A DNA stretch of 64,000 nt from Catonia carolina (taxonomy: Eukaryota; Arthropoda; Insecta; Hemiptera; Achilidae). The notes under the pieces are model-generated. The model had not been told where the DNA came from. It worked only from the letters and a program-made list of their open reading frames with translations, and ran no database searches. Position numbers and translations under genes: made by a program. The DNA lies in contig JAQMRL010000010.1 of assembly GCA_035578175.1 (NCBI GenBank), positions 28,512,284-28,576,283 on the forward strand, given 5' to 3'. Below are positions 1 to 10,132 of this stretch, one piece after another. Positions within the stretch are counted from its first letter, which is position 1; each line of letters opens with the position of its first letter.

Positions 1-747
1 TCTGTCAGCTCCTTCAGGACACGTGCCGCTTTCTCTTTTACAGCTTCCACAGACTCAATTTTTGTCCCTTTTAATGCAGATTTCATCTTAGGGAAAAGGT
101 AGAAGGTAATAACATGTGATAAAAACGTGGTTTTTTTACTTATGATCCGGAAACGAAGCGCAATCCATGCAATGGAAGAGCCGAACTTCACCGAGAGCCA
201 AAAAAGCTCACATTGGCAACTCAAAATTTAAAGCAATGATGATTTTTTTTTTTATATCCATGGGATAGTGTACCTTCCCTGGGTTCCTGAAGGTCAAACA
301 ATTAATCAGTATTACTACCTTGAGGTACTTTCTAAACTACGTCAAAGAGTAAGAAAAAACGCCCCGAAATGTGGAAGGACAAATCATGGTTTCTCCACCA
401 AGACGATGCTCCAGCTCATTCCGCGTTATCTGTCGAGAGGTTCCTAGTACAGTCCTAGGTACAGCATCATATTGCACCATGTGACTTCTACCTGTTCCCT
501 AAGATGAAATCTGCATTAAAAGGAACAAGATTTGAGTCTGTGGAAGCTGTAAAAGAGAAAGCGGCACGTGTCCTGAAGGGGCTAACAGAAGATGACTTCC
601 AACAGTGTTTCTAACCATGGAAAATTCGAATGGATCGTTGTAGGGATAGAGAAGGAGTGTATATTGAAGGTGACAATTAATGATTATGTATAAAATTAAA
701 ATTAAATTTTTTACAACGTCAGTCTCGTTATTTATAGCCACACCTCG
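1..747 (+). mobile_element. M1 mariner relic, copy A, with inverted left arm
   Basis: This is a decayed mariner-type DNA transposon running off the left edge. About the first 103 bases are the reverse complement of the transposase C-terminal coding region found near 480-590 of the same element, so the left part is an inverted copy of the 3' part. From about 105 on, the forward strand carries the second half of the transposase: the CDETW-equivalent region, the HQDAP-type catalytic region and the CDFYLFPK-like segment, broken by frameshifts, with the block before CDFYLF deleted. The right terminal repeat ends at 747, followed by a TA target (748-749). It matches 11660-12577 and 58895-59204. It cannot encode transposase. 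Confidence 0.8.
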
Positions 748-773
748 TATTTATATAGGGTAAGAGAAAGTAA

Positions 774-1390
774 AGAATTGTAAGAGTCTCTAAGTACGAA
801 TACCTCGGAACAGTCATTAATGAGGCATGGGATAACTCACAGGAGATCAAGAGTCGCATTGGTAGGGCTAGGAACATCTTTAGCTCTATGGGTGCGGCTT
901 TCAAAAGTCATGATCTTACTTTGGGGACCAAACTGAGACTTCTGAGGTGCTATGTTTTTTCTGTCTTGTTGTATGGAGTGGAGTCCTGGACTCTAACAAA
1001 AGAAACGACCAACCGACTAGAAGCCTTCGAACTCTGGCTCTGCAGAAGGATTCTGAAAATACCATGGACCCATAAAGTGACCAACGTTGAAGTTCTGCAA
1101 AGAATGAAGAAAACCACAGAACTTGTTAATATTGTGAAAGCAAGGAAGCTGCAATATTTGGCTCATATCATGAGGAATTCGCAACGTTATGAACTGTTAC
1201 TACGCATCCTGCAGGGAAAGATAGATAGTAAGAGGAAGCCCGGTAGGAGAAGAATATCCTGGCTTGGGAACTTGCGAACCTGGTTTGGTAGGAGCTCCAT
1301 GCAATTGTTCCGGTTGGCAGCGGATAAAGTCAAAATAGCCATGATGGTCGCCCACATCCGTAGCGGATAGGCACTCAAAGAAGAAGAAGA
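774..1390 (+). mobile_element. 5'-truncated RTE-type LINE with 11-bp target-site duplication
   Basis: This is the 3' end of a non-LTR retrotransposon ending in a (GAA)n tail. It is flanked by an 11-bp direct repeat, AGAGAAAGTAA, at 763-773 and 1391-1401, the signature of target-primed reverse transcription. It lies in a short HEL-like remnant just right of the M1 element. The same family recurs at 35339-35528 (minus), 60721-61715 and 63281-63405. The last of these is almost identical to the final 120 bases here. Confidence 0.9.
783..1370 (+). pseudogene. RTE-type ORF2 C-terminal fragment (post-RT region)
   Basis: This frame is open from about 783 to the TAG at 1368-1370. It carries family hallmarks in order: KYEYLGTVI, a LLYGVESWTL block, a short WLCRRILKI helix, and GRRRISWLGNLR near the end. 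These are typical of the C-terminal part of RTE-type endonuclease/reverse transcriptase proteins. The endonuclease and the RT catalytic core (YADD) are missing because the copy is 5'-truncated. The internal ATG at 888 is not a real start. It is a dead fragment, though its frame is still clean, which suggests a young insertion. Confidence 0.85.
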
Positions 1391-1401
1391 AGAGAAAGTA
1401 A

Positions 1402-1938
1402 CAATAATGCATTTTCGATCGTTTGATTACCCAGGTTTCGAACAAGCGGGAGTTTATTGTACTGTATTAGGTTAAAGTATTTCAACTCATAAAGTTCCTG
1501 TCAAATTTCATGTAAATTGAAGACCCGTTAATAATAAGCTTGTTGTATCCTGGAAGGGACAATCTAGTTCAAAATTAAAAGTTCACTTAATTTAATATCT
1601 AATTTGATGAATTTTTCTTTAACAATTATTACAGGAAGTTGTGGCTTAAAGTAAAAGATAAATTTAACCAATAATACTGAATACCGTTTAATTAATTGGT
1701 TTCATGTAATTAAAAGTAAATGACTTCATAAACCAGATAATTAAATAAATTCTTTTGCATTAAAATCAGCATTTCATTAAAATATATAGCAGTAAATATT
1801 CTTCTTTTACAGCAAAAACTTAAAAATTTTATTTCTGTGGTAATAAACTTTCTCTAAGAAAAAAATTCAAGTGGTTGTAACGTTTTCTTATTCTGGCTTT
1901 CGTTTTAAATAAGGAAAACATGCAAATAAATTGAAAAA
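1402..1938. other. AT-rich stretch, no gene recognised
   Basis: The sequence is AT-rich with no sustained reading frame and no match to the other repeat families in the window. Confidence 0.6.
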
Positions 1939-2853
1939 TCTGGTGTAAAACACTCACACAACTTTATCTTGCCAATACAAATAATTAACAATAACCTAAC
2001 ATTAGTAATAAAACATTAGAAATAAACAAAAAACTAACCTCAATAAACATAACCTTATTTTAATCATGAGTGAAGAATCTCAGTTTGGCTTTAAAATACG
2101 GAAAATCACTCTTTTACGCTAAACTAGGCTCTTTAGAGAAAAATGTTTTTATTAAAAGTTATAAATCTTTCAATTTCCTTTAAATTTTATTATATACACT
2201 TTTGTCGTTAAATGCATACTAAGGCTGAAATCTTTAAAAAATATATTTTTCACATGTTATCGTGAGAAAAGAACAGAAAATCGCTAATTACCGCTAAACT
2301 AAGCGTTATACATAAAAAATGTTTGATATAAAAGTTGTAGGATTTTAAATTCTTTACAACTTTTATTATATAAATTTTGCGCTAAAATGCATATTAAATC
2401 CGTAATCTTAAAAAACAATTTCTGTACGTGAAAACAGCCTCTCCAAGAATTTCAGCAAACATGGCGCCTACCCTATCTTGTAGAGCATTAAAAATTTAGT
2501 AAACAAGGCGATTTTTAAAAAATCGTATGACCAGTTTTTGAGAAAATCGCAAAAAAGTGAAAAATTACACAAATAAACTACTAATTCCGGTTGACCGATT
2601 TTGATGAAAATGTTCGTGGCAGGTCCGGTAGTGGTATGTAACTTTGTAGTATGTAGTTTTAAGTTTCAAGTACGTACGATGTTCCGTTCTTGAGATATTC
2701 TGTTCACACACACAGACCAATCGCTAAAAACATGTTTTTTGGATTCAGGGGGTCTGAAAACGTGTAGATCCGGTGAAAACTCGATTTCAAAAAATCGACA
2801 TGAAAACAATACTTTCTCTTGCCTATATATTCATATAGGCAAGAGAAAGTAAA
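1939..2853 (+). mobile_element. HEL family (Helentron/HINE-like), near-complete copy
   Basis: This non-coding element of about 915 bp begins TCTGGTGT, followed by a small stem (GTGT...ACAC) and the sub-terminal motif ACTTTATCTTGCC. It contains a short CACACACA tract at about 2705 and ends in a hairpin at 2811-2850 with 18-bp perfect arms (ACTTTCTCTTGCCTATAT) and a 4-base loop. Subterminal inverted repeats, an internal microsatellite and a 3' stem-loop are the published hallmarks of non-autonomous Helentrons (HINE/DINE-1). That classification is inference. Other copies lie at 28.3-30.0, 31.1, 33.9-35.2, 35.65-36.6, 37.7 and 49.1-50.1 kb. Confidence 0.75.
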
Positions 2854-3285
2854 AAAACAGTAGCCCTATTAATAAAAATCATTTCGATTCATTCACCAAT
2901 CTCAGCGCAGCGTTCAATCCAGTAGTCCTGGGTTCAATTCTAGCAACAGTAGGGAATATTTAAACATTACAGTGTTTAATGTACTACATCAAAAGAACTT
3001 TACACAACAACTTTAGCTATTAACATTCATGCAATTCAAATAAACTGATGAAAGAAACAATTCGATATTACAGATTTGATTTTTAAAATCTTTTATCTCC
3101 AATAACAAAATAATCAAGCAAATAACACTTACTCTTATCAAATGTAAATGTTAACACTTACTAATACTGAATGGAAATATTATTAAACAAACTAATCACT
3201 TTTTAATATAATTATGTAAACAATGAATTATAAGCTTATTATTATCAGACATCCGTTAAGTCCCCCATACACTATCAACGCGTTT
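2854..3285. other. AT-rich spacer, no gene recognised
   Basis: I see no conserved frame, RNA gene or repeat-family match. The region is rich in A and T and contains only short poly-A and poly-T runs. Confidence 0.5.
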
Positions 3286-3326
3286 GGGATGCGACGCACC
3301 TGACAAAAGTCAGGTGCGCGCATCCC
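3286..3326. repeat. GC-rich perfect-stem hairpin
   Basis: The arms GGGATGCGACGCACCTGAC and GTCAGGTGCGCGCATCCC pair around an AAAA loop with one bulge. It opens a locally GC- and CpG-rich block (about 3240-3570) that contrasts with the AT-rich surroundings. The related GGTGCG motif recurs at about 3471, 3477 and 5195. Function is unknown: it could be a terminator-like stem, a regulatory RNA or a transposon end. Confidence 0.7.
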
Positions 3327-4485
3327 TACACACAACGAACCAGAATCGTACCAACCTTTGAAACAAACACGTTCAGATCATCATTTTGTCTGTTTTAATT
3401 TGTGTGTCAGTCGGTCGTCTGTCGCGCACCTCAGGCCGGCTTAAACCAGTTTGGTGCGCCCACACATTATCCAACTTGGTGCGCAGAACTTTTGTTGCCC
3501 TGCAATTGGCGCGTGTTTACGGCCGATATAGTAAGTCTACGGTTTTTAAGAATTACGCGTGCGTTATGTGAGTAACGTGAAACGTTATAACGTCACTGAC
3601 GTAGCTGCAATCATACATCTGAGTATGGTTTTAAAAAACCGCGTTTGTTTTTAGTAGACTGGATCCTACAAGATGGATGATGTTACAATTTCTTTGATAT
3701 TATTATTATAAGAAAAGGTTCTTCTTTTTAGTACCGAAATTTCAAATGATCGAAACACAATATTTACAAAGAGAGAAGAAGAAGAAGAGTACGTTAAAAC
3801 GTTAATTGGAAAACATCTGATTGACAACGAAATTAAATTCAAGGAGTACTTTCGAGTTACTCCTAAACTTTGTTTTCACGTATATTTTGGACAATTCGAA
3901 TCGGCATAAGCAGCTTCGGTGTTTATCTACTGCACTCTTCGCCCCTCGCCCCGCAACGACGGTGCAGTCACAAAAGTATACAATCGCTACTGTAATGTGC
4001 GACTCACACACAATCACTACGCTTTGTTTTCACTGTTTTTAATTAATCTCTCAGACATAATGATGTAAAATATTTGTTTTCATCTATAATTTTCAGTTCA
4101 TTGTAATATTATATGCAGACCAATTTGTTTAGTTAGTTGCGTGCGTCTGCAGAGTATAGTTTAGTGAGTTTCTGCAGTTTAGTTCTTGTAATTTATAATT
4201 TAAATTTTTACTGGGACAAATTAAATACATATTTTAAAATGAAATAATTATAGTATGTTTGTACATTAAAATAAGGTTGTAGGCATTTGCGCACATTAAA
4301 ATTTGTAGATCTTGTTGAAAGAATAGGTTATGGATCTACTTTATGCGGAACTGTGTGTATACGTTGAGCAAGAGTTGTGCCAGTTCGAATTGTCCACAGT
4401 ACATACACTAAATCTATTTTTCGTCCACTACCAATTGACTGATGGGACAGCCGCCTGCGTGGCACGCAGATAAGAAAACGCGGTT
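3327..4485. other. CpG-rich patch then AT-rich DNA, no gene assigned
   Basis: The first 250 bases are GC- and CpG-rich and hold a 61-codon open frame (3386-3571) with no recognisable domain. The rest is AT-rich with no clear element. The CpG patch could be a promoter or 5' exon of a gene outside this view, but nothing proves it. Confidence 0.4.
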
Positions 4486-4494
4486 AACTACGCT

Positions 4495-4806
4495 CACCCA
4501 CCGGGTTGGTCTGGAGGTTAAGTCGTCGCCAAAATCACTGTTTAACAGTTGATTTTCGGAGACGAAGGTTCCTGGTTCAAATCCTAGTAAAGTTAGTTAC
4601 TTTTATACGGATTTGAATGCTAGACAGTGGTTACCGGTGTACTTTGATGGTTGTGGTTCAATTAACCATACTCTCTCAGGAATGGTCGGCCTGAGTCTGT
4701 ACAAGACTACACCTCATTTACACGTCATACATATCATCCTCATCTCATTGGGTTGCTTATTGTTCTGAATTGAACAGATTGCAACGTACACACGTTAGGG
4801 AATAAA
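4495..4806 (+). mobile_element. SN-C SINE, full-length, with 9-bp target-site duplication
   Basis: This tRNA-derived short retroelement has an A-box-like head (GGGTTGGTCTGGAGGTTAAG) and a B box (GGTTCAAATCC) near 4572. A conserved body follows, ending in ATTGAACAGATTGCAACGTA and a short A-rich tail. Exact 9-bp repeats AACTACGCT flank it at 4486-4494 and 4807-4815. Family copies lie at 9025-9320, 9348-9640, 9658-9795, 51128-51475, 51486-52040 (all minus) and 59605-59925 (plus). Confidence 0.85.
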
Positions 4807-4815
4807 AACTACGCT

Positions 4816-5493
4816 TCTGCGGCCTCCCGGCCAGTCCAGTCAGTCAGCTGGTAGAAAGTCGCTATTATTTATTAAGTAACACTGGTTGGGCAAGCGACTT
4901 TGTATGGTGACCATCCATGAACAAACTCTACTGGGGGTCCCTGTTCAAACTCATGCCTAATCCACTTAAAAAAAATACAGCGAAAGCAGCGATCAAATTG
5001 GGTAGTTGTCAATATTGTACAGTTCCCAATAACAAAAGCTAAAAATAAACTACGCTTCTGCAGTGTTCCATGCCCTTAGAAAACGGCGCTGTGCCTATAC
5101 AAGCAGTCGACAGATCAGTGATAGCCATATTATCGCTTATGTCGCACGCGCGACTTATAAACTGTAGCTTAAACCAGAGATTCAGCAAACTCGGTGCGGT
5201 GCGGATCACCTGTCACCATATACTACCCAACCCTGTCTACCTTCCCACCAAGTTGATAGTGTATGGCGTACTTAAAAGCTCCATTATTTTATCAACAACG
5301 GTAACTTTCTTAATTGGTTACCTTGATAGATCAGTTATCACAAACTAAACTGTGAAAGATGATTGGCTTTCACTGCTGGTATTATCCCACTAAAGATTCA
5401 GTGTAATCGCGAAGTTAGAAAAATAACGATGAGCTAATGATCTTTACTTTGTCTTGCCCTTACACTATATGAATATATAGGGTATACTGTGAA
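4816..5493. other. No gene recognised
   Basis: A 92-codon open frame at 5070-5348 has no recognisable domain. The string AAACTACGCTTCTGC occurs here at about 5047 and at about 4806, so part of this stretch may be a local duplication. A HEL-like hairpin remnant is possible near 5450-5490. Confidence 0.4.
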
Positions 5494-5893
5494 CGTGCCC
5501 ATAACAGGCAGGTGGGGTGTTAAATTAATTGCACTCGATCTGCAGGTTCCAGGGCTACGAAAAATAGTTCCGTTTCTTATTACATGGTCAGTCAATTAAA
5601 TGACTGAATCATTTAAGAACAGAAGAGGTAGAGGTGTAAAATACACTAATCACAGCTATCTTCTCTAAGAGTAATGAATTTTACTATACAGCCAGACCCT
5701 GTGGTAAATGAAGTGAAGATGTCATTTGCAGGGTGGAAAGTATGTGCTTTTTGGAGGGCCTGGCATGCTGATAAGCATAATCTTTCAACTCAGTGAGGAA
5801 GGCAATGGTAAACCATCCCACTTCTCGTTTTACTTAGTAAAGTATCTACAGGCTCAAACCAGCCTTTCGGCTGTTGATCTAAACAATACTGTG
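5494..5893 (+). mobile_element. R430 interspersed repeat, array unit 1
   Basis: R430 is an unclassified SINE-like family of about 400-430 bp. It begins near GCCCATAACAG and carries the landmarks AGAACAGAAGAGGTAGAGGT, CCAGACCCTGTGGT, TGAGGAAGGCAATGGTAAA and GGTTCAAACCAGCCTTTCGG. Most copies end in an (AAC)n-type simple tail. No RT, transposase or tRNA head is visible. The window holds more than a dozen copies in both orientations. Confidence 0.8.
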
Positions 5894-6022
5894 AACAAAT
5901 ACTGACAATGTAAGCTGCAGAAAGGGCTTCCAGAAATGTCTGAAGTCAACTCACGTGCGCTAAAATTCGCCCTATACAAGGAAAAAATATAGCATTATGT
6001 ATATTACATTAATAAAAGCATT

Positions 6023-6087
6023 TTTTTTTTTTTTGCGCCCTGGAGGCTCCAGGAGGAGTATAGGACATGTCGTCCTATACTTGGCAT
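6023..6087. other. 65-bp insertion with T-tract and small palindromes
   Basis: Compared with the sister unit at about 6775-6785, this unit has 65 extra bases between two copies of GCATT. The insert is a T-run followed by the short palindromic strings CCTGGAGGCTCCAGG and GTATAGGACATGTCGTCCTA. It looks like the 3' tip of a small retroelement in minus orientation, but I cannot name it. Confidence 0.6.
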
Positions 6088-6265
6088 TACTTATCTACTG
6101 CAATAATTGTGTCATCTTCTAGTATTTACCCAAAAGCTTGATGTTACCTTCAGCATTTTTGTTAGGATGTTTATTTTTTTTTAATACAAAAATTATTTAG
6201 AAAGGAATTCTTATACACGGTAAAATATCTCATTAATAAATTAGTTTTTCATATTGTTTTAACGC

Positions 6266-6660
6266 CCATAACAGACAAATGGAGTGTCAAATTATTTACA
6301 CTCAATCTGGTCGTTGCAGGGCTAAAATAAATAGTTCTTTTCTTATCACATGGTCAGCCAATTAAATGACTGAATCATTTAAGAACAGAAGAGGTATAGG
6401 TGTAAAAGACACTAATCACAGCTATCTCCTCTAAGAGTAATGAATTTTACTATACAGCCAGACCCTGTGGTGAATGAAGTGAAATTGTCATTTGCAGGGT
6501 GGAAAGTATGTGCTTTTCGGAGGGCCTGGCGTGCTGATAAGCATACTCTTTCAACTCAGTGAGGAAGGCAGGTAAACCACCTCACTCCTCGTTTTATTTA
6601 GTAAAACTCTACATGTTCAAACCAGCCTTTTGGCTGTTGACCTAAACAATACTGTGAACA
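6266..6660 (+). mobile_element. R430 repeat, array unit 2
   Basis: This is the second tandem copy, with all family landmarks in order. The flanking 300 bp is shared with unit 1, showing segmental rather than independent insertion. Confidence 0.8.
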
Positions 6661-6956
6661 AATACTGACAATGTAAGGTTCAAAAAGGGCTTCCAGAAAC
6701 ATCTGAAGTCACCTCACGTGCTCTAAAATTGGTCCTATACAAGGAAAAAATATTTTATGTATATTACATTAATAACAGCATTACTTACCTACTACAATAA
6801 TTGTGTCATCTTCTAGTATTTACCCAAAAGCTTGTTGTTACCTTCAGCATTTGTTAGGATGTTTATTTTTTTTTAATACAAAAATTATTTAGAAAGGAAT
6901 TCTTATACACGGTAAAATATCTCATTAATAAATTAGTTTTTCATATTGTTTTAACG

Positions 6957-7330
6957 CCAATAACAGACAAATGGACTGTCAAATCATTTACACTCAATCT
7001 GGTCGTTGCAGGGCTAAAATAAATAGTTATTTTCTTATCACATGGTCAGCCAATTAATGACCGAATCATTTAAGAGCAGAAGAGGCAGAGATGTAAAAGA
7101 CACTAATCAGAATTATCTCCTCTGAAAGTAATGATTTCATTATACAGCCAGACCCTGTGGTGAATGAAGTAAAAGTGTCCTTTGCAGAGTGGAAATGTGT
7201 GCTTTGCATGCTGATAAGCGTACTTTTCTACTCAGTGAGGAAGGCAAAGTAAACCACCTCACTCCTCGTTTTACTTAGTAAAACCTCTACAGGTTCAAAC
7301 CAGCCTTTTGGCTGATGACCTAAATAAATT
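6957..7330 (+). mobile_element. R430 repeat, array unit 3
   Basis: This is the third copy, with small internal deletions, for example between the TGGAAA and GCATGCTGATAAGC landmarks. It ends at the GATGACCTAAATAAA tail just before an AT-rich run. Confidence 0.8.
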
Positions 7331-7377
7331 ATATACCTAATATATAATATATTCATAATAATAATATATATATTATA

Positions 7378-8233
7378 CCGGGTGAGCATAAAGTCTTGCC
7401 CTGATTATAAAAATTTATTGCAGAATAACTGTTTGACATAATAATTTAAATTTGATGCTGTTACCAAGGGGGCACACCCCCCTTGGTAGCTCGGAGAATG
7501 TCGAAGCGGTATTCCAGTTCCCGCCAGGTGTTTTGTAACATGTGTTCTGTCACAGTACCCACAGCAGCTTGTATCCTAGCCTTCAGTTCGTCAACGTCAG
7601 CAACTGGTGTGGCGAAGACTCTATCCTTGATATAGCCCCAGAAAAAAAAGTCAAGGGGAGTAATGTCTGGAGAGCGGGTTGGCCAGGGTGTTGGACCATC
7701 CCTTCCAATCCACCGATCCGGAAATGTTTCATCACGGAAAACACCATTAACGCTAACATTTACTTAGATGTTTTGCAACAGTTCATTGCACCACAGTTAG
7801 AAGAATATCAACCATGGATAATTTTCCAGCAAGATGGGGCACCGCCCCACTGGGCTTTGATAGTGCGTAATTTCCTGGATGAAACATTTCCGGATCGGTG
7901 GATTGGAAGGGATGGTCCAACACCCTGGCCACCCTGCTCTCCAGACATTACTCCCCTTGACTTTTTTTTCTGGGGCTATATCAAGGATAGAGTCTTCGCC
8001 ACACCAGTTGCTGACGTTGACAAACTGAAGGCTAGGATACAAGCTGCTGTGGGTACTGTGACAGAACACATGTTACAAAACACCTGGCGGGAACTGGAAT
8101 ACCGCTTCGACATTCTCCGAGCTACCAAGGGGGGTGTGCCCCCTTGGTAACAGCATCAAATTTAAATTATTATGTCAAACAGTTATTCTGCAATAAATTT
8201 TTATAATCAGGGCAAGACTTTATGCTCACCCGG
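7378..8233. mobile_element. Palindromic DD41D-like mariner derivative (356-bp inverted arms)
   Basis: This is a complete TA-flanked element (TA at 7376-7377 and 8234-8235). Arms 7378-7733 and 7878-8233 are each 356 bp and reverse-complementary with three mismatches by eye (for example 7589 against 8022). They flank a 144-bp unique centre. Both ends derive from the transposase 3' end, so the normal 5' end is absent. Within each arm lies a smaller hairpin (ACCAAGGGGG...CCCCCTTGGT). The near-identity implies recent formation or gene conversion between arms. It cannot encode transposase but keeps two functional-looking termini. Confidence 0.9.
7734..8150 (+). pseudogene. Transposase C-terminal part, mariner/Tc1 superfamily, DD41D-like
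   Basis: The forward frame reads through the unique centre and right arm to the stop at 8148-8150. It shows FQQDGAPPHW (second catalytic Asp) and CSPDITPLDFFFWGY (third catalytic Asp), with 41 residues between them, hence a DD41D spacing. The N-terminal DNA-binding part and the first Asp are absent. The same residues are encoded again, inverted, on the minus strand of the left arm. Joining the left arm to this frame gives a longer but meaningless open frame. Confidence 0.85.
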
Positions 8234-8250
8234 TATAATATATTATAAAT

Positions 8251-8835
8251 TTCTTATAATTATTTCACAAAAAAAGTTTTTGTGAGGTGACCAAAAAGAA
8301 TCTTCTCTAGAATACAACAACGTATTGTTTTAAATAATAATACTATTTTTTTTAATACCTATTTCAAGTAATTTAAAGTATTTCTTACAGTTATTGAAGC
8401 ATTCAAATGAAACAAATTTACTTGATTTTATAGAGCCTGTATATTCAATAAGTAATAAATTTTACTGGTATTACCTATGGAATCAATGCACAGGAACAAA
8501 GGCCTACTTTTAAATTCCATTTTGTCAAAATAATGTACAGTAGTGAGGTCACAATGAAACTACTATAAATTTTAATAGTTTTGAACTTACAACAAATAAT
8601 TTATCACAGCAAAGATCAATATTATTTCCAGGAATAAAATTGTTAAGTGAACTTAATGAAAATTGATGAATTAATTTTACAGGGAGAATAGTTACAGAAG
8701 AAATTGATTAAGTGGATTCATCCTAAGATAAAATGTTTAACCACTAATTGACTAATGAAGATATTTTTCTTATATAATTATTTCACAACAAAAGTTTTTG
8801 GGGGCTGACCAAAAAGAATCTTCTCTGGAAGATAC
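8251..8835. repeat. Pair of ~64-bp direct repeats
   Basis: 8251-8314 and 8767-8835 share the order ATAATTATTTCACAA, AAGTTTTTG and GACCAAAAAGAATCTTCTCT with few changes. The intervening AT-rich sequence has no gene. This may be a decayed tandem or a pair of element ends. Confidence 0.6.
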
Positions 8836-9024
8836 TTTACTCTTTGTTGATTACAGGATTAAGTATTTTTATTAAAAATGAGAAAGTAAGCAAAAACAAA
8901 TAGATTTTTAAATGCAAAATAATGTCAATACATATGCTACTTTAATACAGAGCTGTGGACCTATATTTTGAAATCTGTAAAATACATACAAAACTGACCT
9001 CTTATTGTTTTTATTTTATTATTT
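8836..9024. other. AT-rich spacer
   Basis: No recognisable feature. Confidence 0.4.
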
Positions 9025-9320
9025 AATCCCTAATCTGTGTACGTTGCAATCTGTTCAATTTAAAAACAATCAGGCAACAGCCACCTAATGAGATAAGGTT
9101 GATGTGTGTCTGCGTAAATGAAGTGTAGTCATGTACAGACCAAGGCCGATCATTCCTGAGAAAGTATGGTTAATTGAACACCAACCATCAAAGTACACCG
9201 GTTACCACTGTCTAGTAATCAAATCCGTATAAAAGTAACTATCTTTATTAGGATTTGAACCAGGAACCTTCGTCTCTGAAAATCACCTGTTAAACAGCTG
9301 ACTTACAGCAACGACTTTAC
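9025..9320 (-). mobile_element. SN-C SINE, first of three in a row
   Basis: This is the reverse complement of the SN-C consensus. The tail side is at 9025 (ACGTTGCAATCTGTTCAATT) and the B-box region (GGATTTGAACCAGGAACC) near 9251. The head at 9300-9320 is degenerate. Confidence 0.8.
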
Positions 9321-9347
9321 AATTCTTTATGTGACTTTAGAATTGCT

Positions 9348-9640
9348 AGTATGTGTGCATTGCAATCTGTTCAATTTAGAACAATAAGCAACTCCATGAC
9401 CCAATGAGATGAGGATGATGTGTACGACGTGTGAATGAGTCTTGTAGTCTTGTAAAGACCCAGGCTGACCATTCCTGAGAAAGTATTGGTATTTGAACCC
9501 CAACCATCAAAGTACACCGGTTACCACTGTCTAGTATTGAAATCCATATAAAAGTAACTATCTTTACTAGAATTTGAACCAGAATCTTCATCTCTGAAAA
9601 TCACCTGTTAAACAGCTGACTTGCAGCAATGACTTTACGA
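9348..9640 (-). mobile_element. SN-C SINE, second of three
   Basis: This has the same orientation and order as the preceding copy, separated by about 27 bp. That arrangement suggests tandem duplication or repeated targeting of the A-rich tail of a neighbour. Confidence 0.8.
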
Positions 9641-9657
9641 TTCTTATTTTTTTTTTA

Positions 9658-9795
9658 AATCCCTAATTTGTGTACATTGCAATCTGTTCAATTCAGAACA
9701 ATAAGCAACCCCATTACCCAATGAGATGAGGATGATGTGTATGACGTGTAAATAAGGTGTAGTCTTGTACAGACTCAGGTCGACCATTCCTGAGA
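9658..9795 (-). mobile_element. SN-C SINE, third of three, head missing
   Basis: Only the tail and body are present. The match stops at ACCATTCCTGAGAA, and unrelated sequence leading into an R430 copy follows. Confidence 0.75.
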
Positions 9796-9899
9796 ACATT
9801 CATAATGTTTGTCAGGTACAATCTGACAACGCTGGTAAACGTTCTGATTGGACTAAATGCATGGAACAGCAGAGCTCATCAACTGTAAAGAACATTACA

Positions 9900-10132
9900 G
9901 TCAGATTTATCTCCTCTGAAAGTAATGAATTCCATTATACAACCAGACCCTGTGGTGAATGAAGTGAAGGTGTCATTTGCAGGGTGGAAAATAGATGTTT
10001 TTCATAGGGCCTGGCAACGCTGATAAGCATACTTTTCCACTAAGTGAGGAAAGCCTTGGGGAAACCACCTCATTCCTTGTTTTAATTAGTAAAGCCTCTA
10101 GAGGTTCAAACCAGCCTTTCAGCTGATTACCT
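9900..10132 (+). mobile_element. R430 repeat, 5'-truncated
   Basis: It starts at the TTATCTCCTCTGAAAGTAAT landmark and runs through to GCTGATTACCTAA. The first ~170 bases of the family are missing, as expected for a 5'-truncated retrotransposed copy. Confidence 0.75.

Larger units (their letters stand above)
5494..7330 (+). repeat. Tandem array: three units of R430 plus spacer
   Basis: R430 copies start near 5494, 6266 and 6957. The spacers after the first two (5895-6260 and 6660-6955) are near-identical to each other, so the whole R430-plus-spacer unit of roughly 690-770 bp was tandemly duplicated. Unit 1 is longer because of a 65-bp insertion at 6023-6087. Each R430 ends in the family's 3' block (GGTTCAAACCAGCC, then GGCTG and a GATCT/GACCT-type end). 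Confidence 0.8.

Noticed and set aside
3386..3571. 61-codon frame in the CpG-rich patch as a gene
   Set aside because: No recognisable motif or splice/promoter evidence. Recorded only as unassigned GC-rich DNA.
7542..8150. A 202-codon protein spanning the palindrome
   Set aside because: The first two thirds read antisense through the inverted arm. Only the part after 7734 is genuine transposase sequence.
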